Source: Neisseria dentiae (GTDB taxonomy: Bacteria > Pseudomonadota > Gammaproteobacteria > Burkholderiales > Neisseriaceae). From it: a stretch of 64,000 bases of DNA. Within the stretch, counting starts at the first letter, position 1; each line of letters begins with the position of its first letter. Position numbers and translations under genes: made by a program. The DNA is taken from NCBI RefSeq assembly GCF_024580525.1, contig NZ_JANIKQ010000011.1:38378-102377 (forward strand), read 5' to 3'. This document shows, piece by piece, positions 8,538 through 17,067 of this stretch. The notes under the pieces are model-generated. The model did no database searches and was not told where the DNA came from. It worked only from the letters and a program-made list of their open reading frames with translations.

Positions 8538-8629
8538 TCTCAGGCGTCTGAAAACCGAAATATTTTCAGACGGCCTTTAAACGGCTTCCGCATCCCAAAA
8601 AATATCTAGTTAACTAACCCAAAAAAAGC

Positions 8630-8770
8630 AAATTAGACAAAAAGTCTTAAAACTTATAAAAATATCCGGACAAAAACAAATTTTTCATAATTTATTGCCG
8701 TTTTGTCTGATTTATGTATAATCACCGCCATATCCACCCCTACCGAAACAAAATTAGACAAAGGCATCCC
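8630..8770 (+). promoter_or_regulatory. leuA promoter with TTAGACAA repeats
   Basis: A sigma70-like promoter with -35 TTGCCG (8695-8700), a 16-bp spacer and -10 TATAAT (8717-8722) lies about 50 bases before ATG 8771. The motif AAATTAGACAAA occurs at 8630-8641 and 8751-8762. An inverted version (TTTTGTCTGATTTA, 8701-8714) fills the -35/-10 spacer, and CAATTAGACA recurs just inside the coding region (8774-8783). This layout suggests repressor operators, possibly for the HTH domain encoded by the first part of the gene itself. DNA from 8580 to 8725 is AT-rich and has no other gene. Confidence 0.55.
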
Positions 8771-10558
8771 ATGCAATTAGACATCGACCGTTTAATCGCC
8801 TATTTCGGCGGCGTAAACGCACTGGCCGAAGCCCTGAAAGCGCACGATCCCGAAAATGCGGCGAGCACGGCGGCCATCTACAAATGGCGCACCCGCGGTT
8901 CGCTGCCGCTGGCACAACTGCAAAAACTCACCGCCCTGGCCGAAGCACAAGGCCGTCCTTTGGATTTGAACGCCTTTTTACAGCAACAAACCTCGTTGGA
9001 GAAACAAACCATGCCACAAAACAACCGCGTTATCATTTTCGACACCACCCTGCGCGACGGCGAACAGTCGCCCGGTGCCGCCATGACCAAAGAAGAAAAA
9101 ATCCGCATCGCCCGCCAATTGGAAAAGCTGGGCGTTGATGTAATCGAAGCCGGTTTCGCCGCCGCCAGCCCCGGTGACTTCGAAGCCGTGAACGAAATCG
9201 CCAAAACGCTCACCCGCGCCACCGTCTGCACGCTGGCGCGCGCGGTTGAAAATGACATCCGCAAAGCAGGCGAAGCCGTTGCCCCCGCCGCCAACCGCCG
9301 CATCCACACCTTTATCGCCACCAGCCCCATCCACATGGAGCACAAGCTGAAAATGAAGCCGGCCAAAGTGGTGGAAGCCGCCGTTAAGGCCGTGAAAATC
9401 GCCAAAGAATATACCGACGACGTCGAATTTTCGTGTGAAGACGCACTGCGTTCCGAAATCGGCTTTTTGGCAGAAATCTGCGGTGCCGTAATCGAAGCAG
9501 GCGCCACCACCATCAATATCCCCGACACCGTCGGCTATTCGATTCCCCACAAAACCGAAGAATTTTTCCGCGAGCTGATTGCCAAAACCCCCGGCAGCGG
9601 CAAAGTCGTGTGGTCGGCACACTGCCACAACGATTTGGGGCTGGCCGTCGCCAACTCGCTGGCCGCATTGAAAGGCGGCGCACGCCAGGTAGAATGCACC
9701 GTAAACGGCTTGGGCGAACGGGCAGGCAACGCATCCATCGAAGAAATCGTGATGGCTCTGAAAACCCGTAACGACGTTTTCGGTTTGGAAACCGGCATCG
9801 ACACCACTCAAATCGTGCCCTCTTCCAAACTCGTGTCCACCGTAACCGGCTATCCCGTGCAACCCAACAAAGCCATCGTCGGCGCCAACGCTTTCGCGCA
9901 CGAATCGGGCATCCACCAAGACGGCGTGCTCAAACACCGCGAAACCTACGAAATCATGTCGGCCGAATCGGTGGGCTGGGCAGCCAACCGCCTGAGCTTG
10001 GGCAAACTTTCCGGCCGCAACGCCTTTAAAACCAAACTTGCCGATTTGGGCATCGAACTGGGCAGCGAAGAAGCCTTAAACGCCGCTTTCGCCCGCTTCA
10101 AAGAGTTGGCCGACAAAAAACGCGAAATTTTCGACGAAGACCTGCACGCGCTGGTTTCCGACGAAATGCACAGCCTCGCCCAAGATGCCTATAAATTCGT
10201 TTCGCAGCGCATCACCACCGAAACCGGCGAAGAGCCGCGCGCACAAATCGTATTCAGCGTGAAAGGCGAAGAAAAACAGGCCGAAGCCACCGGCTCAGGC
10301 CCCGTTGACGCCATTTTCAAAGCCATCGAAAGCGTGGTGAACAGCGGCGCCACCCTGCAAATTTATTCGGTAAACGCCGTAACTGAAGGCACCGAAAGCC
10401 AAGGGGAAACCTCCGTGCGCCTCGCACGCGGCAACCGTGTGGTGAACGGCCAGGGTGCCGACACCGATGTGTTGGTCGCCACCGCCAAAGCCTATCTTTC
10501 GGCCTTAAGCAAACTGGAATTCAGCGCCGAAAAAGTGAAAGCACAAGGCGATATTTGA
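8771..10558 (+). CDS. leuA: 2-isopropylmalate synthase with N-terminal YdaS-like HTH domain
   Basis: 595 residues. From residue 81 (Met codon at 9011) it is a complete Leu[16 protein letters not shown] metal- and substrate-binding start, SAHCHNDLG with the metal-binding His pair, [17 protein letters not shown], and a C-terminal regulatory domain with [17 protein letters not shown]. LeuA condenses acetyl-CoA with 2-oxoisovalerate as the first step of leucine synthesis and is normally leucine-inhibited through that domain. Residues 1-80 form an extra domain with [14 protein letters not shown], an [20 protein letters not shown] recognition region and a short tail, typical of YdaS/Cro-like HTH proteins. 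No stop separates the parts. A GGAG site precedes codon 81, so a separate 515-residue LeuA could also be made. The ATG at 8714 lies upstream of the predicted transcript start and was rejected. Confidence 0.85.
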   Translation: MQLDIDRLIAYFGGVNALAEALKAHDPENAASTAAIYKWRTRGSLPLAQLQKLTALAEAQGRPLDLNAFLQQQTSLEKQTMPQNNRVIIFDTTLRDGEQSPGAAMTKEEKIRIARQLEKLGVDVIEAGFAAASPGDFEAVNEIAKTLTRATVCTLARAVENDIRKAGEAVAPAANRRIHTFIATSPIHMEHKLKMKPAKVVEAAVKAVKIAKEYTDDVEFSCEDALRSEIGFLAEICGAVIEAGATTINIPDTVGYSIPHKTEEFFRELIAKTPGSGKVVWSAHCHNDLGLAVANSLAALKGGARQVECTVNGLGERAGNASIEEIVMALKTRNDVFGLETGIDTTQIVPSSKLVSTVTGYPVQPNKAIVGANAFAHESGIHQDGVLKHRETYEIMSAESVGWAANRLSLGKLSGRNAFKTKLADLGIELGSEEALNAAFARFKELADKKREIFDEDLHALVSDEMHSLAQDAYKFVSQRITTETGEEPRAQIVFSVKGEEKQAEATGSGPVDAIFKAIESVVNSGATLQIYSVNAVTEGTESQGETSVRLARGNRVVNGQGADTDVLVATAKAYLSALSKLEFSAEKVKAQGDI

Positions 10559-10883
10559 GTGTGAAGGCATATTGAAAACAGGCCGTCTGAAACGTTTCAG
10601 ACGGCCTGTTGTTTTATAAAATGCCGGTTCAACCTTGAAAATGTTTGCACTCTGATACTTTTGCAAGTTGTTCAGGCCGAGACCTTTGCAAAAAGTCGAT
10701 TCGTTCCTGAAAAATGCTTGTATTCCGTCATACTCGGGCTTGAGCCGACTATCTGTTATTTCTTTTGAAACAGAAAGATGCTCGGGTCAAGCCCGAGTAT
10801 GACACAAAGGTTTCAGGCCGTCTGAAAGCCTTCAACTTGCTTTCAGACGGCCTTTAACGTTATGCAGAGATTCAACAAGCGGC
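10559..10883. other. Convergent leuA/pepP intergenic region, repeats only
   Basis: No gene. After the leuA terminator comes a lone GAGACCTTTGCAAAA end (10679-10693), then a two-arm element at 10726-10803: one arm CGTCATACTCGGG..., a centre of about 28 bp (ATCTGTTATTTCTTTTG), and the inverse arm ending CCCGAGTATGAC. A second DUS pair at 10815-10853 faces pepP and probably terminates it. Confidence 0.75.
10580..10607 (+). terminator. DUS-pair terminator after leuA
   Basis: AGGCCGTCTGAA and TTCAGACGGCCT separated by 4 bases, followed by GTTGTTTT. Confidence 0.8.
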
Positions 10884-12674
10884 TCAAACCGCAGCGGTGC
10901 GCTCTTCCAACCACACACGCGCTGCGCCTTCCACCAGCGGCAGCAGTTTTTCGCGCACTTCAGCGTGGTAGCGGTTCAGCCACTCGGTTTCGGCGGCCGT
11001 CATCAATGCCGTGTCCACCAAGCGGGTGTCGATCGGGCACAGGGTAACGGTTTCAAAACACAAAAAGCTGCCGAACGCGGTTTCGGCGGGGTTTTCCACC
11101 GGTTGGTTGACCACCAGGTTTTCAATGCGTATGCCCCATTGCTGCGGGCGGTAAAGGCCGGGTTCGTTGGAGCTGAACATACCCGCTTTCATGGCGTGAT
11201 TGGGGTTGGGGGCGGCGTGGTAGGAAATCACCTGCGGCCCTTCGTGCACATTGAGGAAGTAGCCCACGCCGTGCCCCGTGCCGTGGCCGTAGTCGCATTG
11301 CGCCTGCCACATGGGCGCGCGGCAGATGGCGTCGATTATCGGTGCGGGAATATTTTCGGGAAACACCGCCTGCGCCAGCGCGATATGGGCTTTGAGCACC
11401 AGCGTGAAATCGCGTTTTTGCGCGGCGGTAGGCGTGCCGACAGGCATCACGCGGGTAATGTCGGTGGTGCCGCCCTGATATTGGCCGCCCGAATCAATCA
11501 GCAAGAGGCCGTTGCCGCTGATGACGGCGTTGGCCTCGGGCGTGGCGCTGTAATGCGGCAGCGCGCCGTTGGCATTGTAGCCGGCGATGGTGTTGAAGCT
11601 GGGTGAGATAAAATGCGGGCGGCGGCTGCGGTGCGCCAGCAGCAGGGTATCGATGTCCAGCTCGGTAACGGTTTCGCCGTTTGCCAGCTTCTGCTCCAAT
11701 TCGGCGAAAAATCCGCACAAGGCCGCGCCGTCTTGGCGCATGGTTTCGCGGATATGGGCAATGTCGGCGGCGGATTTGATGGATTTGAACAGGGTTGAGG
11801 GGTTGATGCTTTCCACCAACCGCACGCTGTCGGGCAGTTGCGCTAAGGTGCTTACCGCCGTTTTGGCGGGATCGAGCAGCAGGCTGCCGCCAATCTGCGA
11901 CAAGGCCGCCGCCGCTTCATGATAAGCAGCGGTGCCGATGCCGGCTTCGGCCAACACGGCGCGGGCGGCAGGCGTTAAGGCTTCGGGCGCCACAAACAGC
12001 GTGGCCTGATTTTGTCCGATCAGCAGGTAAGACAAAAACACGGGATTAAACGGTACGTCGCTGCCGCGCAGGTTGGTAAGCCAGGCGGTGTCGTCCAACG
12101 AAGAAATCAGGTGGTAATCGGCACCTTTTTCTTGCATGGCCGCGCGCACCCGCGCCAGTTTTGCCGCAGCACTTTCGCTCACAAAGGCGGCATCATGTGG
12201 GTAAACCGGCGATTGCGGCAAGGCGGCGCGATTTTCCCAAATGGCGGCGAGAATATCGCTGCTGTGAACCAAGCTGATGTTTTTTGCCGCAAACGCGCTT
12301 TCCAACTGGCGCTTGGCAGCCAGCGACAGCATATCGGGCGCCACGCCTACGCGGGCGTTTTCAGGCAGGCTTTCGGCCAAATCTTCCACATGGGTTTTGC
12401 CGAAACCGAGCTTTTGCAGGGCGATGCCGCTGCCGGCAAGCTGCTGCGCGGCCTGTTCCCAATAGCGGCTGTCCGCCCACAAATCGGCGCTGTCTTTTTT
12501 CACCACCAGCGTGCCAACCGAGCCGGTAAAGCCGGAAACATACACCCGCGCCTGCCAGTGCTGCGGCAGGTATTCCGACAAATGCGGGTCGGCCGAGGGG
12601 ATAATCCACGCATCGAACGCTTGCGCGCTCATGGCTTGGCGCAAGGCGGCCAAACGTTGGGAAGGCGTATTCAT
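10884..12674 (-). CDS. pepP: M24-family Xaa-Pro aminopeptidase (aminopeptidase P)
   Basis: 596 residues, the long three-domain type. Two creatinase-like N-terminal domains precede a pita-bread C-terminal domain with all five metal ligands visible: Asp in LLIDSGGQY, Asp in GTTDITRV, His in GTGHGVGYFLNVHEGP, Glu in SSNEPGLY and Glu in FETVTLCP. It removes an N-terminal residue preceding proline from cytoplasmic peptides and probably uses two Mn ions. The start at 12674 is preferred because GGAG lies about 10 bases upstream; an alternative Met three codons earlier abuts that site. The upstream POT gene on the same strand ends 52 bases before it, so a peptide importer and a peptidase may be co-expressed. 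Confidence 0.85.
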   Translation of the reverse strand: MNTPSQRLAALRQAMSAQAFDAWIIPSADPHLSEYLPQHWQARVYVSGFTGSVGTLVVKKDSADLWADSRYWEQAAQQLAGSGIALQKLGFGKTHVEDLAESLPENARVGVAPDMLSLAAKRQLESAFAAKNISLVHSSDILAAIWENRAALPQSPVYPHDAAFVSESAAAKLARVRAAMQEKGADYHLISSLDDTAWLTNLRGSDVPFNPVFLSYLLIGQNQATLFVAPEALTPAARAVLAEAGIGTAAYHEAAAALSQIGGSLLLDPAKTAVSTLAQLPDSVRLVESINPSTLFKSIKSAADIAHIRETMRQDGAALCGFFAELEQKLANGETVTELDIDTLLLAHRSRRPHFISPSFNTIAGYNANGALPHYSATPEANAVISGNGLLLIDSGGQYQGGTTDITRVMPVGTPTAAQKRDFTLVLKAHIALAQAVFPENIPAPIIDAICRAPMWQAQCDYGHGTGHGVGYFLNVHEGPQVISYHAAPNPNHAMKAGMFSSNEPGLYRPQQWGIRIENLVVNQPVENPAETAFGSFLCFETVTLCPIDTRLVDTALMTAAETEWLNRYHAEVREKLLPLVEGAARVWLEERTAAV

Positions 12675-12726
12675 ACTTAACATTCTCCGGGAAATGATAT
12701 TTTCTACAATTAATCTGCGGTGCGCA

Positions 12727-14181
12727 TCAATCCACGCCTTTGAGCAGGCGGTTCAGCACCGGCACCAACGCCAGCAGCGCCGCGCCCGTTGTCAAACCTG
12801 CCGTGCCGATCAAACGGTAAAACGAAGCGGCGGTTTCCACCGAAAAATATTCTTTAAACAGCAAACCGCCCAGCGTAAACCCCAGCGACAGGGCCAAAAA
12901 ATTCAACGCCACCATTTGGGTTTTGAAGTGGGACGGCGCAATTTTGGTAGCCAGCGACAGTGAAATCGGCGAAATCAGTAACTCGGCGATGGTGATACCC
13001 AAAATCACCAGCGCAAACACTGCCAGCGGCATCACCGCGCCCGATGCGATAAACGGCACGAAACACCAATACGATGCGCCCAGCACCATCACCGATAATG
13101 CGAATTTCAACGGCGTTTTCGGCTGCTTTTCGCCCATTTTCGTCCACATCGCCGCCATCAGGCCGGAAAACAGCACCACCCACAGGCTTTGCAGCGAATC
13201 TTTCCACGATACGGGAATGGTGAAACCGCCGATGTTGCGGTTGGCCGTTTCGTCGAAATACACCGTAACCGACGTAAACACCTGAAACCACAGCGCCCAA
13301 AAAATGCAGATCACCGCAAACAGCGGGATATAGGCGGTGATGTAGCGCTTGTTTTGCGCTTCCACGCCCGAGCCGCCGAGCAGGCGCACGAAATAAATCA
13401 AAGTGGCCAGAATCACGGTACCCAGCAGCACTTTCGAGAAATTATCCAAATTCAGCCATCCGGCCCACACCGAAACCGACAAGGCCGCAACCAAAGCCGC
13501 CGCCACAGCGGCCACCGTTTTGCCTTGGCCTGCGGGCAGCGGATACGGCGCAGGCGTGGGCGGCAGCGATTTGCGTCCGCGCGCATATTGCAGCAGGCCG
13601 AACGCCATGCCCACCGCCGCCGCGCCGAAGCCGTAATGAAAGCCCAACCGGTTTTGCAGCAGGCCGGTCAGCAGCGGGCCTAAAAAACCGCCGATATTGA
13701 TGGAAATATAAAAAATCGAGAAACCGGCATCACGCAGCGGGCGCAATTCTTCGCTTTCATACAGCGAGCCTACCATCGAGCTGGCCGACGCTTTCACGCC
13801 GCCGCTGCCCAGCGCAATCAGCACCAAACCGCACAGCAAACCAGCCAAGCCCGGAATCACGGCCAGCGCGATATGCCCCGCCATCACCATAATGCCCGAA
13901 TAAAACAGCGTGCGCTCCGCGCCCCACAAACGGTCGGCCAGCCAACCGCCCAAAATGGTGGAAAGGTAAACGCTGCCGCCGTAAGCGCCGACGATACCGC
14001 CCGCCACCGCCTTATCGATGCCCAAACCGCCTTCGGTGGTTTGATAATACAGATAAATCAGCAGGATGCCCTGCATGCCGTAAAACGAAAAGCGCTCCCA
14101 CAGCTCAATCTGAAACAGCGAGGAAAGCTGCCACGGGTGCCCGAAAAACTTGCGTTCGCTCTCTAAAGGTTTACCCATCAT
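12727..14181 (-). CDS. POT-family proton-dependent oligopeptide transporter
   Basis: 484 residues with about 12-14 membrane helices. It starts at ATG 14181 behind GAGGAGAAAA. The family signature ExxERFxxYG is present as ELWERFSFYGMQGILL in helix 1, where the ExxER motif couples proton binding to transport. A second landmark is the GGxxADRxxG-like GGWLADRLWG in the loop between helices 2 and 3. These transporters import di- and tripeptides across the inner membrane. Its neighbour, aminopeptidase P, would process the imported peptides, which supports a nutritional peptide-uptake role. Confidence 0.9.
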   Translation of the reverse strand: MMGKPLESERKFFGHPWQLSSLFQIELWERFSFYGMQGILLIYLYYQTTEGGLGIDKAVAGGIVGAYGGSVYLSTILGGWLADRLWGAERTLFYSGIMVMAGHIALAVIPGLAGLLCGLVLIALGSGGVKASASSMVGSLYESEELRPLRDAGFSIFYISINIGGFLGPLLTGLLQNRLGFHYGFGAAAVGMAFGLLQYARGRKSLPPTPAPYPLPAGQGKTVAAVAAALVAALSVSVWAGWLNLDNFSKVLLGTVILATLIYFVRLLGGSGVEAQNKRYITAYIPLFAVICIFWALWFQVFTSVTVYFDETANRNIGGFTIPVSWKDSLQSLWVVLFSGLMAAMWTKMGEKQPKTPLKFALSVMVLGASYWCFVPFIASGAVMPLAVFALVILGITIAELLISPISLSLATKIAPSHFKTQMVALNFLALSLGFTLGGLLFKEYFSVETAASFYRLIGTAGLTTGAALLALVPVLNRLLKGVD

Positions 14182-14236
14182 TTTTCTCCTCAAAGCGGTT
14201 GTATCGTGAAACAAAACCAACTTAATTGTTATTGTT

Positions 14237-14378
14237 GAGACCTTTGCAAAACCCTCAGATGTGGATGCAGTTCAAGGCGTAGCAGCACAGCGAGCGCAGA
14301 CATATCACACGATAGGCAAGCGAGCGAGCAGCGCACAACGCAGAAATGCGCCACAGATGAGGGTTTTGCAAAGGTCTC
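14237..14378. repeat. 142-bp MITE-like element, second copy
   Basis: Same ends (GAGACCTTTGCAAAA and inverse) and, in reverse orientation, the same interior as 7519-7661, including the shared block TGCGCTGCTC(A/G)CTCGCTTGCC. It lies upstream of the POT transporter and just downstream of the MFS gene at 14455. Confidence 0.75.
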
Positions 14379-14454
14379 TGTTTTACTGTAATTTAACAGA
14401 TAACGCATATACGGAACAATTCGTTTTTCCGTTAAACGGGGCCGTCTGAAAAAC

Positions 14455-15774
14455 CTAACCGCTGATGTCTTCCAAGCTGCGGCCTTTGGTTTCCTCTCCC
14501 AGCAGCACAATCACCGCCGCCACCGCCACCAGCACGGCGGTAAACATCACGAAAATCCGCCCGAAACCGTTTTCGCCGCCCATCATCGCCGCTACTGCCA
14601 TCGGCGCCACGATACCGCCGATGCGCCCCACCGCGCCCGCCCAACCCGAGCCGAATGCGCGGAAACGCACCGGATAAAGTTCGGGCGTGTAGGTATAAAG
14701 CACGCCCCATGCACCCAGGTTGAAAAACGACATCCAGCAGCCCCAAAAAATCACCTCCGCCGCCGATGCGCTGTGGCCGAAGAAATAGGCGCACACCGCA
14801 CAGGCAAACAGAAAGCCCGCCAGCGTGGCTTTACGGCCGATTTTTTCCACCAGCACGGCGGCGGCGAAATAGCCCGGCAGCTGCGCCAGAATCATCACCA
14901 ACACATACTCAAAGGTTTTCACCACCGTATAACCCTGTTCCACCAGCAACTTGGGCAGCCAAGTAAAAATGCCGTAATACGAAAACACAATGCCAAACCA
15001 AATCAGCCACAGCATCAGCGTGCGCCGGGCAAACGGCGGCTGCCAAAGCTGTGCGAAACGCACGTTTTCGCGGGTTTCCACGCCCGCCACTTCGGCCGTT
15101 TGAACCGCCGGCAGCCCCGCTTCGCGCTCTAAGGCGCACACGATTTCATGGGCTTCCCGCACTCTGCCTTTATGAATCAGATAAGGCACCGATTCGGGCA
15201 GTTTTTTCCACACATAAAACGCATAAAACACCGGCAGCGCACCGATTAAAAACGCGCTGTGCCAGCCGTATTGCGGAATGAAAAAATACGACACCAGCGC
15301 CGCCGCCAGCCAGCCCAGCCCCCAAAAACTCTCAAGGAGCACGATAAACCGCCCGCGCACTTTCGGCGGCGCATATTCGCTCACCAGCGACACCGCCACG
15401 GGAAGCTGCCCGCCCAAGCCAAAGCCCACCCAAAAGCGGAAAAACAGCAGGCTGGCCAAATCCCACGACACCGCGCACAAACCCGTTGCCACGCTATACA
15501 GCAGCATGGTGCCGGCAAACACGTTTTTGCGCCCGATGCGGTCGGCCATCCTGCCGCTCAACACCGCACCCAGCGCCATGCCGATAAAGCCGGTGCTGAC
15601 AATCCAGCCCAACCCTGCGGGCGACAGTTGCCACTCTTCGCCCAAAGTGGCCAGCACAAACGACACCATGCCGGTATCCATGGCGTCAAACAGCCAGCCC
15701 AAACCGATTAACACCAACAATTTATAGTGAAACCTGCCCACAGGCAGGTTTTGCAGGCGCGAGAGAATATCCAT
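14455..15774 (-). CDS. MFS transporter, NiaP-like/aromatic-acid symporter type
   Basis: 439 residues from ATG 15774, which has AAGGGAAGGG just upstream; the open frame extends further but those codons lie in a repeat-rich leader. Twelve membrane segments are visible. MFS signatures include GWLFDAMDTGMVSFVL in helix 1 with the charged D-x-x-D typical of NiaP and the aromatic acid:H+ symporters, GRMADRIGRKN between helices 2 and 3, RFWVGFGLGGQLPVAVSLVSE in helix 4, and a late VEKIGRKATL motif. Likely an importer of a small organic acid such as nicotinate; the substrate is not certain. Confidence 0.75.
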   Translation of the reverse strand: MDILSRLQNLPVGRFHYKLLVLIGLGWLFDAMDTGMVSFVLATLGEEWQLSPAGLGWIVSTGFIGMALGAVLSGRMADRIGRKNVFAGTMLLYSVATGLCAVSWDLASLLFFRFWVGFGLGGQLPVAVSLVSEYAPPKVRGRFIVLLESFWGLGWLAAALVSYFFIPQYGWHSAFLIGALPVFYAFYVWKKLPESVPYLIHKGRVREAHEIVCALEREAGLPAVQTAEVAGVETRENVRFAQLWQPPFARRTLMLWLIWFGIVFSYYGIFTWLPKLLVEQGYTVVKTFEYVLVMILAQLPGYFAAAVLVEKIGRKATLAGFLFACAVCAYFFGHSASAAEVIFWGCWMSFFNLGAWGVLYTYTPELYPVRFRAFGSGWAGAVGRIGGIVAPMAVAAMMGGENGFGRIFVMFTAVLVAVAAVIVLLGEETKGRSLEDISG

Positions 15775-16119
15775 GATCCCTTCCCTTAATTTGGCTTGTG
15801 TGCGGCAAACATTTTCCCATATCCAAACCGAACCGCAACCGCTTACAGCCAAAGACCTTTGCAAAATTCCTTTCAGCATCTTAAAACCCCTGCGTCATGC
15901 TCGGGCTTGACCCGAGCATCTTTTTGCTGCAAAAGAAATAACAGATACCCGGGGCAAGCCCGATAATGACGGAATCAAACATTTCAGACGGCCTCAATGA
16001 GTTTTGCAAATATCGGCAAAAATAAAGCCGTCTGAAAATACGGTTTCAGACGGCCTTATCTGTGCCAAACCCTTAGCAGTTTTTCAAACACCCACAACAC
16101 GACCGCAGCGGGACGAAAA
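15775..16119. other. Repeat-filled intergenic region
   Basis: No gene. It holds a partial MITE end (AAGACCTTTGCAAAATT, about 15851), a two-arm palindromic element at 15893-15971 (CGTCATGCTCGGGCTTGACC ... GGCAAGCCCGATAATGACG), and a DUS-pair hairpin at 16025-16056. Confidence 0.7.
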
Positions 16120-16911
16120 TCAGATAATACCCAACGCTTTCAATCCGTTATACACACCGTCTTCCTCTACTGTCGGGCAGATATAGTCCGCCTCGGCTTT
16201 CAAATCGGGATGACCGTTGCCCATCGCCACGCCGAAACCCACGGCTTTCATCATCTCGATATCGTTCAAACCGTCGCCGAAAGCCATCACGTCCTGCATA
16301 TCAATGCCCAGCTCGGCCACCGCCGTGCGGATACCGCGCGCCTTCGAACCTTGTGCATCGAGCATATCCACCGCCAATTCGTGCCAGCGCACGGTTTTGT
16401 AGCCGTGTTTCGCCGCTTCGGCCGCCACTTCCGCTTCGCGGTCGTCCGCATAAAAACCAAGCATCTGAAACACTTCGTTGCGGCGGTAAAATTCCTTGTC
16501 CACCGGGTGGTCGGGCAGAATATGCGCCATCGCTTCCTCCACCGTAGGCACAGGTTCGGAAACGGCGATGGTGTGGTCGGCCACAAACGCATAGGGAATA
16601 CCCTCGCGGTCGAAATAGGCGCACATCGCATCCACCTTAGCGGTTTCCAACGGGCATTTTTGCAGCACTTCGCCGCGGTAGCGGATAAACTGGCCGTTAA
16701 TGGTGAGCAGCAGATCCATGCCCGCTTCTTCCACCACGGCGCGCACTTTGGCGGGCATCGCGGCATACGGGCGGCCGGTGGCGATGGCGGTGAGAATGCC
16801 GCGCGCCTTCAACGCTTTCATGGCTTCGGCCACCGACGGACGAAGCGTGTCGGTGTATTTGCGGTAAAGCGTGTCGTCAATGTCGAAAAAGATGATTTTG
16901 GGAGTTTGCAT
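16120..16911 (-). CDS. HAD-superfamily (Cof-type) hydrolase
   Basis: 263 residues from Met 16911. All four HAD motifs are visible: FFDIDDTLY with the nucleophile Asp and the acid/base Asp (residues about 8-12), TAIATGRP as motif II, a Lys in GSKARGI, and MAFGDGLNDIEMM as motif IV. The cap between motifs II and III is the large Cof type. These enzymes are cytoplasmic phosphatases, often acting on sugar phosphates or nucleotides; the substrate is unknown. The upstream codons of the open frame overlap a DUS-containing spacer and were left out. Confidence 0.85.
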   Translation of the reverse strand: MQTPKIIFFDIDDTLYRKYTDTLRPSVAEAMKALKARGILTAIATGRPYAAMPAKVRAVVEEAGMDLLLTINGQFIRYRGEVLQKCPLETAKVDAMCAYFDREGIPYAFVADHTIAVSEPVPTVEEAMAHILPDHPVDKEFYRRNEVFQMLGFYADDREAEVAAEAAKHGYKTVRWHELAVDMLDAQGSKARGIRTAVAELGIDMQDVMAFGDGLNDIEMMKAVGFGVAMGNGHPDLKAEADYICPTVEEDGVYNGLKALGII

Positions 16912-17067
16912 AGCGTTTCTTTCTGAATGGGTTCCGGCAAACCGCCGGAAACCGCCAGTTTGCCCCGATACGCACCGCACCCGTTTGATATCGGGCAACA
17001 ATCGTGCGGATAAGGCCTGAGCCTTTGCAAAATAACTGAAGGCCGTCTGAAAGCCGGCCAACCTTTT

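Noticed and set aside
8714..8770. Start of leuA at ATG 8714
   Set aside because: It overlaps the -10 box of the predicted promoter and has no ribosome-binding site.
8978..9937. Long antisense frame opposite leuA
   Set aside because: Composition reflects the GC-rich codon pattern of leuA; no motif. The same holds for frames opposite pepP, kpsC, fba and argJ.
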